Shown: in pieces, positions 1 through 12,600 of the stretch
How the letters are laid out: each line of letters begins with the position of its first letter
Position numbering within the stretch: the stretch's first letter is position 1
Source of the DNA: Platanthera guangdongensis
Lineage: Eukaryota; Streptophyta; Magnoliopsida; Asparagales; Orchidaceae
Reading direction: 5' to 3'
Assembly (NCBI GenBank): GCA_039583875.1
Contig: CM077166.1
Span: 77,912,564 to 77,976,563 of the forward strand
Length of the DNA stretch: 64,000 nucleotides
Made by a program: the position numbers and the translations under genes
The notes under the pieces: generated by a model
What the model was told of the DNA's origin: nothing
What the model saw: only the letters and a program-made list of their open reading frames with translations
Databases searched by the model: none

Positions 1-112
1 AATCTGAGTCTGTATACCCTGTAAGTTGGCTATGGTGATGACTTCGGTAAATTAGGCCAAAACTCTTGGTCCCCTGAACGTACCTGAGAATTTTCTTTGC
101 TGCCTCGTAGTG
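1..112 (-). pseudogene. copia-A RT/RNase H fragment (downstream piece)
   Basis: The minus strand reads without a stop through a segment containing AAKKILRYVQGTKSFGL and ending near LTGYTDSD. These are the hallmark residues at the RT connection and RNase H start of Ty1/copia polyproteins. The piece is cut on the right by gypsy-1 and continues at 14373. Translating across the junction with one copy of the 5-bp duplication removed restores NNPTKAHYEAAKK in one frame. The fragment runs off the left edge of the window. Confidence 0.85.
108..112. repeat. Target-site duplication of gypsy-1, left copy (TAGTG)
   Basis: TAGTG stands directly before the TG that opens the 5' LTR. An identical TAGTG follows the 3' LTR at 14368-14372. 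A perfect 5-bp match fits Ty3/gypsy integrase and fixes the outer borders of gypsy-1. Confidence 0.93.
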
Positions 113-3100
113 TGTAACATCCCATGTTACTTCTGGACCCCTCAACTTAGATTGGGTTAGGCATGGGGTGAGATTTAAGGAGATCAACTAGGTTTGACCC
201 TAGGTAGTGGGTGGTAGCCATGTGGGGCCCACTATAAGACCTTAGTCAAACTAGGTCAAACTAGCCTAATTAGGGACCCTAGCCACACCATGACCCCACC
301 ACATTGCCCTAACCCTAAAAACAATCTAAGTGGACCCTAGGGTATGTCACTGGGTCAACATTTTGACCCCAATTGACCAAAGTCAACCTTGGGCTTAATT
401 TGGTCAAACCCACACTTATAGGCCAAATTAACCTAAGTGGGGCACCCCCTTGACCCAAACCAAGTTGGGTTGTGCCACTAGACCCATTTCCACCATGTGG
501 GGCCAGTCCACCCACCATAGTTGACCAGTCAACCCCAAAAATCAAATTGGTCAACAATTTGACCTAAGGAATGAAATGAAGGCCAAGTCATTTCCCCTTG
601 GACCAAGCCCACCAAAATTGGCCCATAGTCAGCCCAAGTGAACAAGACCAACCCTACCCCTCTAAATCAGGAGAGAGAATGCATGCAAGGGGTAAATTTG
701 GAAATTTTAGGAGAAGAGGAGAGAGAAAGAGGAATGAAGGAAATGGTGGCCACATGGCCACCCCATCAGCTGACTTAGGCTGCCCAAAACCAAGTGGCTG
801 ACCTCCCCTCTTCATTTCCAGCAGAATTCCAGAGCTGAGAGCCACATGGCAGCTGGGTGAAGTCTCCAAAGCCCAAAACCGAGCTAGCATTGGAGATATC
901 TCCACTTATAGCCCACCTCAGTCCAAACAGAGCTCACCATCAGCTTCAGAAGGTCCAGAGGAGTGGAATTCGACTACTTACACATGGAGAACGGTGGAGA
1001 ATGCAACTTTCGGGGAGGAGCTCGCCGGCGCACCACCACCACGGCAAACCGCCGCCTGACCCGCAGCCAAGCCCCGATTATGGTGCGTTTCACTTCACCT
1101 CTACCCGCACTAGCCTCTTAGATCAAATAGGCGAGAGATCGGGCTCAATTGAGCCCGATGCCATGTGAGAAAATCAAAAAATCCTAAGTTTCTGAAACCG
1201 CTCGGGATCGCCGTCGCCGCCGTCTCCCGCCGCCCCATCGCCGGGAAATGATAGCCACCACCACCGTGAAGGTGATGGCACCATTGGCCGGAGGTGGCGA
1301 CGCCTCAGCTGGCCGGAAACCGCCGGCAAAATCGCTCCAGGTCGGCTCGATCTCAGCCGTTGGCTGGAGGTAGACGATAACCCGATGCCGTCCATTCTTG
1401 CTTTAAGATTCGTGCGCCGATTTTAATATAAATCAGGATTAATAAATGAATAGTAATATTTCTGTCACATATATTCAGCCCTCTTGCAAGTTAATTTTAG
1501 GCCTCTTAGAGGCATTTCCAGAGCTTAGGCCCTTAATGAAAATTGTAGCCTAGGGTCTTACCTTTAAAATGCCACCCTAAACATACATTTTGGTGTAGAG
1601 TACAGCCCTGTAGGACCTTTCTCCTAGGACTGGTCCTAGACTAGGTCAAAAATTATATTGGATGCCCTAGTCTCAATATTAGTCACCATGATCCCAAATT
1701 TTGGGCACATGCATTATTAGGGCTTACTTACCTCCTGCCAAAATTTAGGAATTTTTAGAAAACATTTTCCTATAGTTTTTGGGTAAAATATCAAAATTTA
1801 AATTAATGGCATATATGGAGTTCTACTCCTCCCCATGGCCCCAAATTTTGGTGGTGGGTCAGTGGGGTCACCCTTGGTGCATGATAAAATTTTCAGCACC
1901 TTGGGATCTCTGCATGTGGGAGAATCCACTTGCATGTGATAGCTCATGTTAAGGCTTGGTGTGCAAATAGTAAAAATGTAATTTGCTGAATTTAGCCCAA
2001 TGGATGCATGCAAGGATTATGAAATTATTTATAGTGGTTATTAGGGTAAATGGCACTCTTCAAATTAATAATGTAATTTTTGGAATCAAAATTCCATTTA
2101 TTGGAATTTACTTTATAAAATAGCTATTTTGGAATTTAAAATTGGAAAATAGGATTTATTCAAGAACAAATCCAAACAACATTACCAAGGCATAGATTAC
2201 ATCACACTTGACCTAGGAAAATTATGATTTCTCTGTTTTGAAGAACCTTGGAGTAGATACCCTAAATTTCCCATTTTACCCTTATCATGATAATTCTTGA
2301 AATGATATATATATACCTCTGAAAAATTTGGGATTTATTCTACTGTCATAAAATATTGTTATTAGTTTATCATGAATTTCTCAGAATTTATTGGATACAT
2401 TACTTGTGTTAAACTAGTACAATGGCATTTTGGTAAATACCTTAAAATGGAATCCCATAGGCCATCTTACATTCAATTTGGATGAATCTCTGCCAATAGC
2501 CATAATTTAGTGTCTTAAAGGCTCTGTAAATTTTCTGGAATTTTTGAATATGTAATGCTTATACTTCATGTGTAAAATGGAATTTATGTGGGATTGTAAT
2601 TAAATAGAAAATGACAATAAATAATTTAAGGAAAATTATGAAATTTTGAAGGCAGCAATATTTGGTCAATATACATCTCAGGAAAAATTCCCTAAGTCAG
2701 TGGATGCTTAATTAAATCACTTCATGTGTAAAGTGGCCGAGCATTTAAATTAAGAGAATTAATTAAATGACCATTTGGCCAGGAAAAATTATGAGAATCC
2801 TTAGGGTAGTTCCCTTAGTCCATAATACCTTAGGATAAATATTTAGAGGCAAGATGCCTTAAGTTTTGGAAGATCACATTTCTAGGGTAAACATAGGTCA
2901 TGGTCTGCATATAACACAAATAGGTCCTTGCCTTAGGGGAATTACCAGGGGATTGATTATCGGTAGAAATAAGAGAGAGTTCAAGATATGTAACCCTGGT
3001 GGGTAGAGTTTTACTTAGTGAGGGATCAAAAGTGCAAGTCTTAACTAGCAACTGGAGTGGGGATCGGCGGAAGACCGTCGGTTTTCCCGGTAATACCTTA

Positions 3101-4807
3101 AGTCACTAGGGTTGTACTAAAGCAATAAGGAGAGCTGGGGTGATACATGGGTAGCCATCAACTAAAATAAATATCCTTGCGAAAGGGAACGTTGGGCGTA
3201 ATCCCAACATAGTTCCTAGTGCCCTTTGAGAGCCCTTCACAGGGAATACCGGGGGCAGTCCTGGGATTAACCTTAAATCTCTAAGTATAATAAACCGTAG
3301 GCAAGAGTAGTTTAATAGGTTAGGACATTGTTGTACCTTCTCGCCCGTGTGGGGGCTGGAGAGATTCATGATATATGCTCACCCGTTTGGGGTTTGAGGG
3401 AGTTGACATAAAGGCACTAATGTGCGTTCTCACCCGGGTTTGGGTTTGAGGAATTCAGGACGGGTTTTGGTCCTGCGAGCAGGAGGCTCGGTATGAATTA
3501 CTTGCATGTGCATAAATATCGTGGCGGGGCATGCGGTACTGGCCGTTCGTCACACCGATGGCAGTACGGTGCACCAGGCGGTTGTGGGAGTTAGAGGGGC
3601 CAGTGGGTTGTTTTACACTGCGGTCTGGAGGACGACCCCCGATAACACACATCCGACCCAACAAGACTGACGGGTTTGTCAGCAAAGTACGTACGCGAGA
3701 CTCTAGAGTGCACCTTGGACGTGTACAAGGCGTATGAGAGGGGTCTAAGGCTTGGTAGTGTGCATACCGGTCTAGAAGCGGAGACGCCCGCTCCGCTGCT
3801 GCCGTAGCCACAGCGGTGGTACCCGAGAGTGATGCTAGCTCTCAAAAAGTGGGAACTAAAGGTCTGTGATCACAGAGTCGTTGTGTGTGAGTTGCACTTG
3901 CCTGCGCATAAAATTGCATCATATCATTCATTCATATTAGGTCATACGCTTCATAGATCCTTATCATATAAATTAGTATGGGCTCTTTTATATGATAAGT
4001 TAAATTTCCTGGAAATCCTAACTTATATATTTGTATGGGCATTTATATAAGTTAGGGTACGTTTGCGATGATAGCATAGTGGTAGCTTAGCTTATTTACT
4101 TGTTCATTCTACTGCTTCTTTACTTTTCTTTACTGCACTGCTCTTACTTACTACTTGTACCGTACATAGAATTGCTAGAGTAGAATTACAGTACTTATTA
4201 CAGCATTAGTAGATATTGTCACCTGCTTCCATTTTGCTACCCCTTGTTGTCCTCCGCTTCGTCCTCCCGCTCGGTGCCTAGGAGCTGCGGGGCGAGGTGT
4301 GGAGGAAACGACTTAGTCTTTTTGACTAATGGTCGGTGACCAACTATTTTTAGGAGCCCGTGGAGATGGAGCACCAGCACGTCGAGGAGGCAGGACATGA
4401 GGAGCAGATACCGCTTCAGCAGGCTACCTACTACTACTGTGCGTCCTCAGGTGGGACGAGTCTTGATGTTCTAGTTATAGCTTCCGCATTTACTATTTTG
4501 TGAGAGAGAGAGATTTGATGTACTGGGCATAAGCCCTTTTTACTCTTTCAGTTGTACTATTTGTGGACTATATGTTGTACTATTCATCTCTTTTTCATGA
4601 TTATACTGTGGCTTGTGGACTGGTATTTTTATATATACAGTTTTACTTCTTATTTCTCATATTGGCCTACAGATTTATGATCGTACTAGCCGGCAGAATC
4701 GGCGTGTTGCGGTGTCGACTAACCCGTGAGTTAGTGCCACCGTAAGACGGCGGTTCTGGGCATAAGATCCGGTAGCCCTCCTTGGTAAGGGGGAGGGGGG
4801 TCTTACA
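113..4807 (+). repeat. 5' LTR of gypsy-1 (4695 bp)
   Basis: Begins TGTAACATCCCATG and ends TCTTACA, and is matched almost base for base by 9696-14367. No coding region was supported inside it; the many short open frames are unconserved between the two LTR copies. It holds a W-box-rich start (193-570), a GC-rich stretch around 1000-1400, an AT-rich middle around 1430-2830, and a moderately GC-rich end. Length differences from the 3' LTR are mostly one-base indels. Confidence 0.93.
193..570. promoter_or_regulatory. Cluster of W-box cores (TTGAC / GTCAA) at the start of the gypsy-1 LTR
   Basis: Within about 380 bp, at least a dozen TTGAC cores occur in both orientations, most of them as TTGACC or GGTCAA, often in pairs facing each other (for example GGTCAACATTTTGACC at 354-369). 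The same cluster is kept in the 3' LTR from about 9776 to 10150. W-boxes are the binding site of plant WRKY transcription factors; regulation by them here is inferred. Confidence 0.55.
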
Positions 4808-4810
4808 AAC

Positions 4811-4820
4811 TGGTATCAAC
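4811..4820 (+). other. Primer-binding site of gypsy-1 (Met-tRNA-like)
   Basis: TGGTATCAAC lies three bases after the 5' LTR. Its first eight bases match the start of the usual initiator Met-tRNA complement TGGTATCAGAGC; the later part diverges. Confidence 0.7.
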
Positions 4821-4992
4821 TCGAACAACGATCATATGAGAAAGAAGTCCACAACATGGGACCACCCCCGCCCCAGCATTAGTTTGCGGACAAACTATGC
4901 AGCGGAAGCAGTGGTGTGCCCATGTACAAAAGTCACAGAAATGGTCCACAAAGTACAATTTGATAGGCCAATTTTGCCTTAACCTTACCTTT

Positions 4993-6112
4993 ATGCAACC
5001 TCCACAGGTCGCAGCGCCGCAAAATGTGGCTCCTCCCCCTCCAGCTGCCACTCCATTCCTACATACGGAGATGGGGCAGACCCTGACGGCGATTTTGGAT
5101 GCCTTTAGAGCCCAGCAAGTCCGGCTCCACAGCCAAATCCGGGGTCGAGCTGGCTGAGTGCATTCAAGAGCCTGTCCCCACCGACGTACCGTGGGACAGA
5201 GGATGCAGTGAAGACAGAAGAATGGCTGGAGGCCATACACGAGATCTTAGCGGGCATCAGCTGCCCAGTCGGCCAGGCAGTACCTCTTAGCCACCTCCGT
5301 GCTAGAGGCCCACGCGAAGAGATGGTGGAAGTCAGTCCGGGAGACTACTTATGCGGACTTTGAGTTGTCAGAGATTTCTTGGGAGGAGTTTGGCGATGTG
5401 TTCCTGGAGCACTTCGTCTCTACTACGGACAGGGATGCTTTGGAGGAGAGGTTTTTGAACCTCAAGCAGGGGACCAGATCTGTGATAGAGTACCAGAGGG
5501 AGTTCTCCCACTTGGCCAGGTTCGCGGGGATTCAGGACACCGACGATAGGAGGTATGCGAAGAGGTTCTACCGGGGCCTCAGGGATGATCTGAGGCAAGC
5601 TCTGTTATTCATTTCTCATGGCACATCCAGACAGATCATCGAGATGGCGAAGAAGCTGGAGGCTGACCAGCTGATGGTGCGAGCCGGAGGGAAGAGACCA
5701 TTTGATGGATCGACATCAGGTGAGAGCAGTAGGGGCTCTCAGAGGGGCAGGACCATTGGATACAGGAGGGGTGGGGGACGTCGTCGTCCCAACTTCAGGC
5801 AGGAGCAGGGGCCTCCTCCAGCTTTGGCTCCCCCACCTCTACAGATACATGATCCGAGGAGACAGGATGACTGAGGCCACCGACAGGTGGTTTGTTACGG
5901 ATGCCGCCAGCCTGGGCACATCAGGTCGGAGTGCCCGCACCGATTCCATCCCCCTCCTCCTCCTCCACCTCCAGTGGCCCCAGTACAGCAGGGTCGAGGA
6001 CGAGGCCGAGGACGAGGCCGAGGCCGGGGATATCATGGCAGGAGGCGCGAGCAGGAGCAGATATACGCCTTGGACCTCACAGAGCCGAGGAATCCCGAGG
6101 AGGTCATTACAG
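4993..6112 (+). pseudogene. gag of gypsy-1 (broken)
   Basis: The capsid/nucleocapsid precursor. The likely start is ATG 4993, which opens a proline-rich N-terminus typical of Tekay Gag. The coding signal then changes frame near 5130 and again near 5285. From 5299 it runs through the retrotransposon Gag core (RDALEERFLNLKQGTRSV, then YQREFSHLARFAG and FYRGLRDDLRQ) to an in-frame TGA at 5872. The same frame continues past that stop into a CX2CX4HX4C zinc knuckle (CYGCRQPGHIRSEC), a polyproline run and an RG-repeat, ending at VITG at 6112. An intron-like segment follows directly. Confidence 0.85.
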
Positions 6113-6215
6113 GTACTTGAAGTTAATTTTGAGTTTCCTTAAATTTTTCCAATGATATATATATAGTACCTGGAACCATAGGATAACAATTAACCTTCAC
6201 ATAAACAAACCTCAG
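6113..6215 (+). other. Intron-like segment at the gag/protease junction of gypsy-1 (103 bp)
   Basis: It begins CAG|GTACTT and ends CCTCAG|GC. Retained in RNA, the frame reads VITGT and then stops (TGA 6118-6120). Removed, the frame reads [13 protein letters not shown] and enters protease in frame (phase 1, splitting the Gly codon). The segment is AT-rich, and TTAAC about 22 nt before the acceptor fits a plant branch point. Equivalent segments occur at the same codon in gypsy-2 and gypsy-3. Splicing is inferred. Confidence 0.6.
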
Positions 6216-9200
6216 GCATAGTCATGATCAGCGGCAAGCCTGCCCATACTCTTTTCGACACGGGTGCGTCACACTCGTTCGTATCCGAGGCCTTCATCGA
6301 CGGACTCGAAGGCGTGGAGAGGTTCCCTGGACTAGAGATGAGGGTACGCCTACCCGATGGGTCGGAGCTGCGGACTACTGCACATTGCGACATGGAGGCC
6401 GAGATTGGCGGCAAGGCTTTTGAGGCGCCGGCGACTATTCTGAAGCTGCAGGACTTTGACTTGATCTTGGGCATGGCCTGGTTGCACCGGAACCATGCCC
6501 AGATAGATTGCCCGTCCAGGAGGATCACGCTGAGACATGGCGACTCTCATGTTATCGTTGAAGGTATCCAGCCTGTCTGCCACCTACTATTATCTTCTAT
6601 ACAGGCTGTGAAGGCCCATGAGCAGGGTGAAGAAGTCTATATTGTCTGCTTCGAGATGGTGGGGACAGAGGCGACTATCTCAGATATTCCGGTGGTTCGG
6701 GATTTCTCCGACGTATTCCCGGAGAAATTGCCCGGGCTACCGCCTGCTAGAGACTTGGATTTCAGGATTCAGCTAGTGCCGGGAGCGAAGCCGGTGTCCC
6801 GAGCACCCTACAGGATGGCTCCTAGAGAGTTAGCAGAGTTCAGAACTCAACTGCAGGAGCTAGTCGAGTCAGGATTTGTACGGCCTAGTTCATCGCCATG
6901 GGGAGCGCCAGTTCTATTTGTGAAAAAGAAGGACGGATCACTGCGATTGTGTATAGATTACCGGGAGCTGAACCGGTTGACGGTCCGCAACACCTATCCT
7001 CTGCCTCGGATAGATGAGTTATTTGACCAACTACAGGGAGCATTCTGGTTCTCCAAGTTAGATCTGCGATCCGGCTACTATCAGCTCCGTATCAGGAAGA
7101 AGACATACCGAAGACGGCTTTCAGTTCGCGCTATGGACTATACGAATTCACGGTGATGCCTTTTGGGCTCACGAATGCTCCTGCTGCATTCATGAGTCTG
7201 ATGAACCGTGTCTTTCGAGCCTTTCTTGGATTCGCTTCGTGATAGTATTCATCGACGACATCCTTATTTATTCTCGACTCGGGAGGAGCATACTGAGCAC
7301 TTGGCACAGGTCCTGCAGAGGTTGAGGGAGGCACAGATGTACGCAAAATTTTCGAAGTGCCAGTTCTGGTTGCAGGAGGTGGCTTTCCTGGGGCACACGA
7401 TCAGTGGGGCTGGGTTAGCTGTGGACCCCGGCCAAGATAGAGACGGTGAGGGATTGGCCGCGGCCGAAGACCGCATCTGACATCCGCAGTTTCTTGGGAC
7501 TAGCAGGCTATTACCGCAAGTTCGTGGAGGGGTTCTCAAGGATAGCACTCCCCCTCACGTCCTTGACGAAGAAGGATGCTGATTTTGTTTGGTCAGAGCG
7601 GTGTGAGACGGCTTTTCAGGAGCTGAAGGACCGGCTCATCTCATCCCCTATTCTTGCGCTTCCATCCGGAGCGAAGGATTCCAGATTTACACGGACGCCT
7701 CTTATCAGGGGATGGGTGCAGTCTTGATGCAGCATGGACACGTTATCGCTTATGCTTCGAGACAGTTGAAGAAGCATGAGCATAACTATCCATACATGAT
7801 CTAGAGCTCGGGGCTGTGGTTTTCGCCCTGAAAGATATGGAGGCATTACTTATATGGGATTCATTGTGACATCTTTTCAGATCACAAGAATCTCAAGTAT
7901 ATCGATACTCAGAAGGACCTAAACCTGAGACAGAGGAGGTGGCTGGAGTTTCTCTGTGATTATGATTACAAGATCCACTATCATCCGGAAAAGCGAACAC
8001 GGTTGCGGATGCTTTGAGCAGGAGGGCCGGCACTTCTGGACCGGAGCCCCGATTGATGTCCATAGAGCTGCTTCAGATGATGGAGGACATGCACATTACC
8101 GTGGTGTCCGAGACCGAGCCAGTGGTATATAGAGAGTATTTGAGCTCAGTGATCAGCTGCGATGATATACAGGAGCGCATCCGAGCACATCAGAGGCTGG
8201 ATGCTGCGTTACAGCCGATTTTCAGTGCCCTAGAGAGGGGGCAAGGTCGAGGACTACACACTACAGGATGATCTTCTTCGGTTCCGGGGGCGCATCTACA
8301 TACCAGCAGGGGCAGTATTCGAGATGACATACTCCGAGAGGCACATTGCTCGAGATATTCAGTGCACCCCGGCATCACCAAGATGTGGGCAGATTTGCGG
8401 AGATCTATGTATTGGCCCGGGATGAAAGGGAGATCACGGATTTTGTGACCCATTGCGAGACCTGCCAGCGTGTGAAGGCGGAATGCAAGAGCCCGGGAGG
8501 TTTATTACAGCCACTGCCAGTTCCAGAGTGGAAGTTCGAGGACATTGCTATGGACTTTGTACACGGATTGCCTCGCTCCACTCCGGACATGATTCTATAT
8601 GGTTATAGTGGACAGATTGACCAAGGTCGCGCGGTTTATCCAGTTCGGAAGGATGCCCCAGTTGCAGTTCTGGTGAGACTATTTGTGGAGCAGTACATCA
8701 GGTATCATGGTATCCCCAGGACTATTGTTTCGGACCGTGATGGTCGGTTCACTTCGAGCGAGTGGAGGGCCGTGCATGCTCACTTGGGATCTCGGCTTAC
8801 CTTTAGTACCGCCTTCCACCCGCAGACCGACGGACAGACCGAGCGGACCATCCGGACCATGGAGGACCTGCTCAGATTATGCATATTGGATACGGGGAGG
8901 CCTTGGGAGAGGCTGCTACCATTGATCGAATTCTCGTATAATAACAGCCACCAGGCTAGCATCAGGATGGCTCCGTACGAGGCGCTTTATGGGAGGAGAT
9001 GCCGGACTCCGCTATCATGGGTACAGGATGTGGATACCAGGGCTCTGGGATCTGATTATATAGAGGACACTGAGGCTCAGATTCGATTGATCAGGGATCG
9101 GCTACTGGAGGCCCAGAGCAGGCAGGCAAAGTATTATGATGCTCGGCACCGGAAGGTGGAGTTCCAGGTTGGAGACAGGGTATTCTTGAAGATACGTCCA

Positions 9201-9598
9201 GTACACGGTGTTCTCGGGTGCGGAGGCACAAGAAGCTCAGTCCACGATACATGGGGCCATACCTGATCCTGGAGCGGATCGGCCCCTTGGCTTACCGACT
9301 GCAGCTGCCACCGGAGTTGGGTGCATTACATGACGTCTTCCATGTCTCTTCCTTACGAAGGGCTCTCCTTCGGCCGGAGCAGCACATTACTACTACAGCC
9401 GGACCGGTAGAGCCTGACAGATCAGTGAGATTGGAGCCGATCCGGATTGACGATACAGCCATCCGAGTGTTGCGGAAGAAGAAGGTCCCTCTTGTGAAGG
9501 TGCTGTGGTCCAACCATGGACGGGAGGAGCACACTTGGGAGCCGAGAGATCTGATGCTGGAGCAACACCCGGAGCTATTCGCATCAGGTACATTTAAG
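6216..9598 (+). pseudogene. pol of gypsy-1: protease, RT, RNase H, integrase, chromodomain (frameshifted)
   Basis: The aspartic protease has [15 protein letters not shown] (about 6251-6295). RT follows with [35 protein letters not shown] and the catalytic FIDD at 7248-7259. RNase H lies about 7660-8020 and includes [13 protein letters not shown] and ADALSRRA after frame changes. Integrase (about 8330-9200) has HCETCQRVKAEC zinc-ligand residues, then [17 protein letters not shown] and FHPQTDGQTERT carrying the D,D,E residues. A chromodomain (about 9425-9595) contains VKVLWSNHGREEHTWEP. Frameshifts occur near 7110, 7230, 7440, 7675, 7800, 7990, 8270 and 9210, so it is not functional as read. 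Confidence 0.92.
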
Positions 9599-9695
9599 TT
9601 ATGCTTTAAATTTCTTGATAATTCTTGCAAATATAAACCCCGTAGACCCGAACTTAAATTTCGGGGACGAAATTATTTTCTTGTTTATTGGAATT

Positions 9696-12600
9696 TGTAA
9701 CATCCCATGTTACTTCTGGACCCCTCAACTTAGATTGGGTTAGGCATGGGGTGAGATTTAAGGAGATCAACTAGGTTTGACCCTAGGTAGTGGGTGGTAG
9801 CCATGTGGGGCCCCACTATAAGACCATAGTCAAACTAGGTCAAACTAGCCTAATTAGGGACCCTAGCCACACCATGACCCCACCACATTGCCCTAACCCT
9901 AAAAACAATCTAAGTGGACCCTAGGGTATGTCACTGGGTCAACATTTTGACCCCAATGTTGACCAAAGTCAACCTTGGGCTTAATTTGGTCAAACCCACA
10001 CTTCATAGGCCTAATTAACCTAAGTGGGGCACCCCCTTGACCCAAACCAAGTTGGGTGGTGCCACTAGACCCATTTCCACCAATGTGGGGCCAGTCCACC
10101 CACCATAGTTGACCAGTCAACCCCAAAAATCAATTGGTCAACAATTTGACCTAAGGAATGAAATGAAGGCCAAGTCATTTCCCCTTGGACCAAGCCCACC
10201 AAAATTGGCCCAAGTCAGCCCAAGTGAACAAGACCAACCCTACCCCTCTAAATCAGGAGAGAGAATGCATGCAAGGGGGTAAATTTGGAAATTTTAGGAG
10301 AAGAGGAGAGAGAAAAGGAATGAAGAATATGGTGGCCACATGGCCACCCCATCAGCTGACTTGGCTGCCCAAAACCAAGTGCTGACCTCCCCTCTTCATT
10401 TCCAGCAGAATTCCAGAGCTGAGAGCCACATGGCAGCTGGGTGAAGCCTCCAAAGCCTCAAAACCGAGCTCAGCATTGGAGATATCTCCACTTATAGCCC
10501 ACCTCAGTCCAAACAGAGCTCTCCATCAGCTTCAGAAGGTCCAGAGGAGTGGAATTCGACTACTTACACATGGAGAACGGTGGAGAATGCAACTTTCGGG
10601 GAGGAGCTCGCCGGCGCACCACCACCACGGCAAACCGCCGCCTGACCCGCAGCCAAGCCCCGATTATGGTGCGTTTCACTTCACCTCTACCCGCACTAGC
10701 CTCTTAGATCAAATAGGCGAGAGATCGGGCTCAATTGAGCCCGATGCCATGTGAGAAAATCTAAAAAATTCCTAAGTTTCTGAAACCGCTCGGGATCGCC
10801 GTCGCCGCCGTCTCCCGCCGCCCCATCGCCGGGAAATGATAGCCACCACCACCGTGAAGGTGATGGCACCATTGGCGGAGGTGGCGACGCCTCAGCTGGC
10901 CGGAAACCGCCGGCAAAATCGCTCCAGGTCGGCTCGATCTCAGCCGTTGGCTGGAGGTAGACGATAACCCGATCCCGTCCATTCTTGCTTTAAGATTCGT
11001 GCGCCGATTTTAATATAAATCAGATTAATAAATGAATAGTAATATTTCTGTCACATATATTCAGCCCTCTTGCAAGTTAAATTTTAGGCCTCTTAGAGGC
11101 ATTTCAGAGCTTAGGCCCTTAATGAAAATTGTAGCCTAGGGTCTTACCTTTAAATGCCACCCTAAACATACATTTTGGTGTAGAGTACAGCCCTGTAGGA
11201 CCTTTCTCCTAGACTGGTCCTAGACTAGGTCAAAATTATATTGGATGCCCTAGTCTCAATTAGTCACCATGATCCCAAATTTTGGGCACATGCATTATTA
11301 GGGCTTACTTACCTCCTGCCAAAATTTAGGAATTTTTAGAAAACATTTTCCTATAGTTTTTGGTAAAATATCAAATTTAAATAATGGCATATATGGAGTT
11401 CTACTCCTCCCCATGGCCCCAAATTTTGGTGGTGGGTCAGTGGGTCACCCTTGGTGCATGATAAAATTTTCAGCACCTTGGGATCTCTGCATGTGGGAGA
11501 ATCCACTTGCATGTGCTAGCCTCATGTTAAGGCTTGGTGTGCAAATAGTAAAAATGCAATTTGCTGAATTTAGCCCAATGGTTGCATGCAAGGATTATGG
11601 AATTATTTATAGTGGCTTATTAGGGTAAATGGCACTCTTCAAATTAATAATGTAATTTTTGGAATCAAAATTCCATTTATTGGAATTTACTTTATAAATA
11701 GCTATTTTGGAATTTAAAATTGGAAAATAGGATTTATTCAAGAACAAATCCAAACAACATTACCAAGGCATAGATTACATCACACTTGACCTAGGAAAAT
11801 TATGATTTCTCTGTTTTGAAGAACCTTGGAGTAGATACCCTAAAATTTCCCATTTTACCCTTATCATGATAATTCTTGAAATGAATATATATACCTCTGA
11901 AAAATTTGGGATTTATTCTACTGTCATAAAATATTGTTATTAGTTTATCATGAATTTCTCAGAATTTATGGATACATTACTTGTGTTAAACTAGTACAAT
12001 GGCATTTTGGTAAATACCTTAAAATGGAATCCATAGGCCATCTTACATTCAATTTGGATGAATCTCTGCCAATAGCCATAATTTAGTGTCTTAAAGGCTC
12101 TGTAAATTTTCTGGAATTTTTGAATATGTAATGCTTATACTTCATGTGTAAAATGGAATTTATGTGGGATTGTAATTAAATAGAAAATGACAATAAATAA
12201 TTTAAGGAAAATTATGAAATTTGAAGGCAGCAATATTTGGTCAATATACATCTCAGGAAAAATTCCCTAAGTCAGTGGATGCTTAATTAAATCACTTCAT
12301 GTGTAAAGTGGCCGAGCATTTAAATAAAGAATTAATTAAATGACCATTTGGCCAGGAAAAATTATGAGAATCCTTAGGGTAGTTCCCTTAGTCCATAATA
12401 CCTTAGGATAAATATTTAGAGGCAAGATGCCTTAAGTTTTGGAAGATCACATTTCTAGGGTAAACATAGGTCATGGTCTGCATATAACACAAATAGGTCC
12501 TTGCCTTAGGGAATTTACCAGGGGATTGATTATCGGTAGAATAAGAGAGAGTTCAACATAGTAACCCTGGTGGGTAGAGTTTTTACTTAGTGAGGGATCA

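Noticed and set aside
4811..4820. A non-Met primer tRNA for gypsy-1, because the primer site diverges after TGGTATCA
   Set aside because: The first eight bases match initiator Met-tRNA as in the other elements, and the divergence fits the general decay of this copy.
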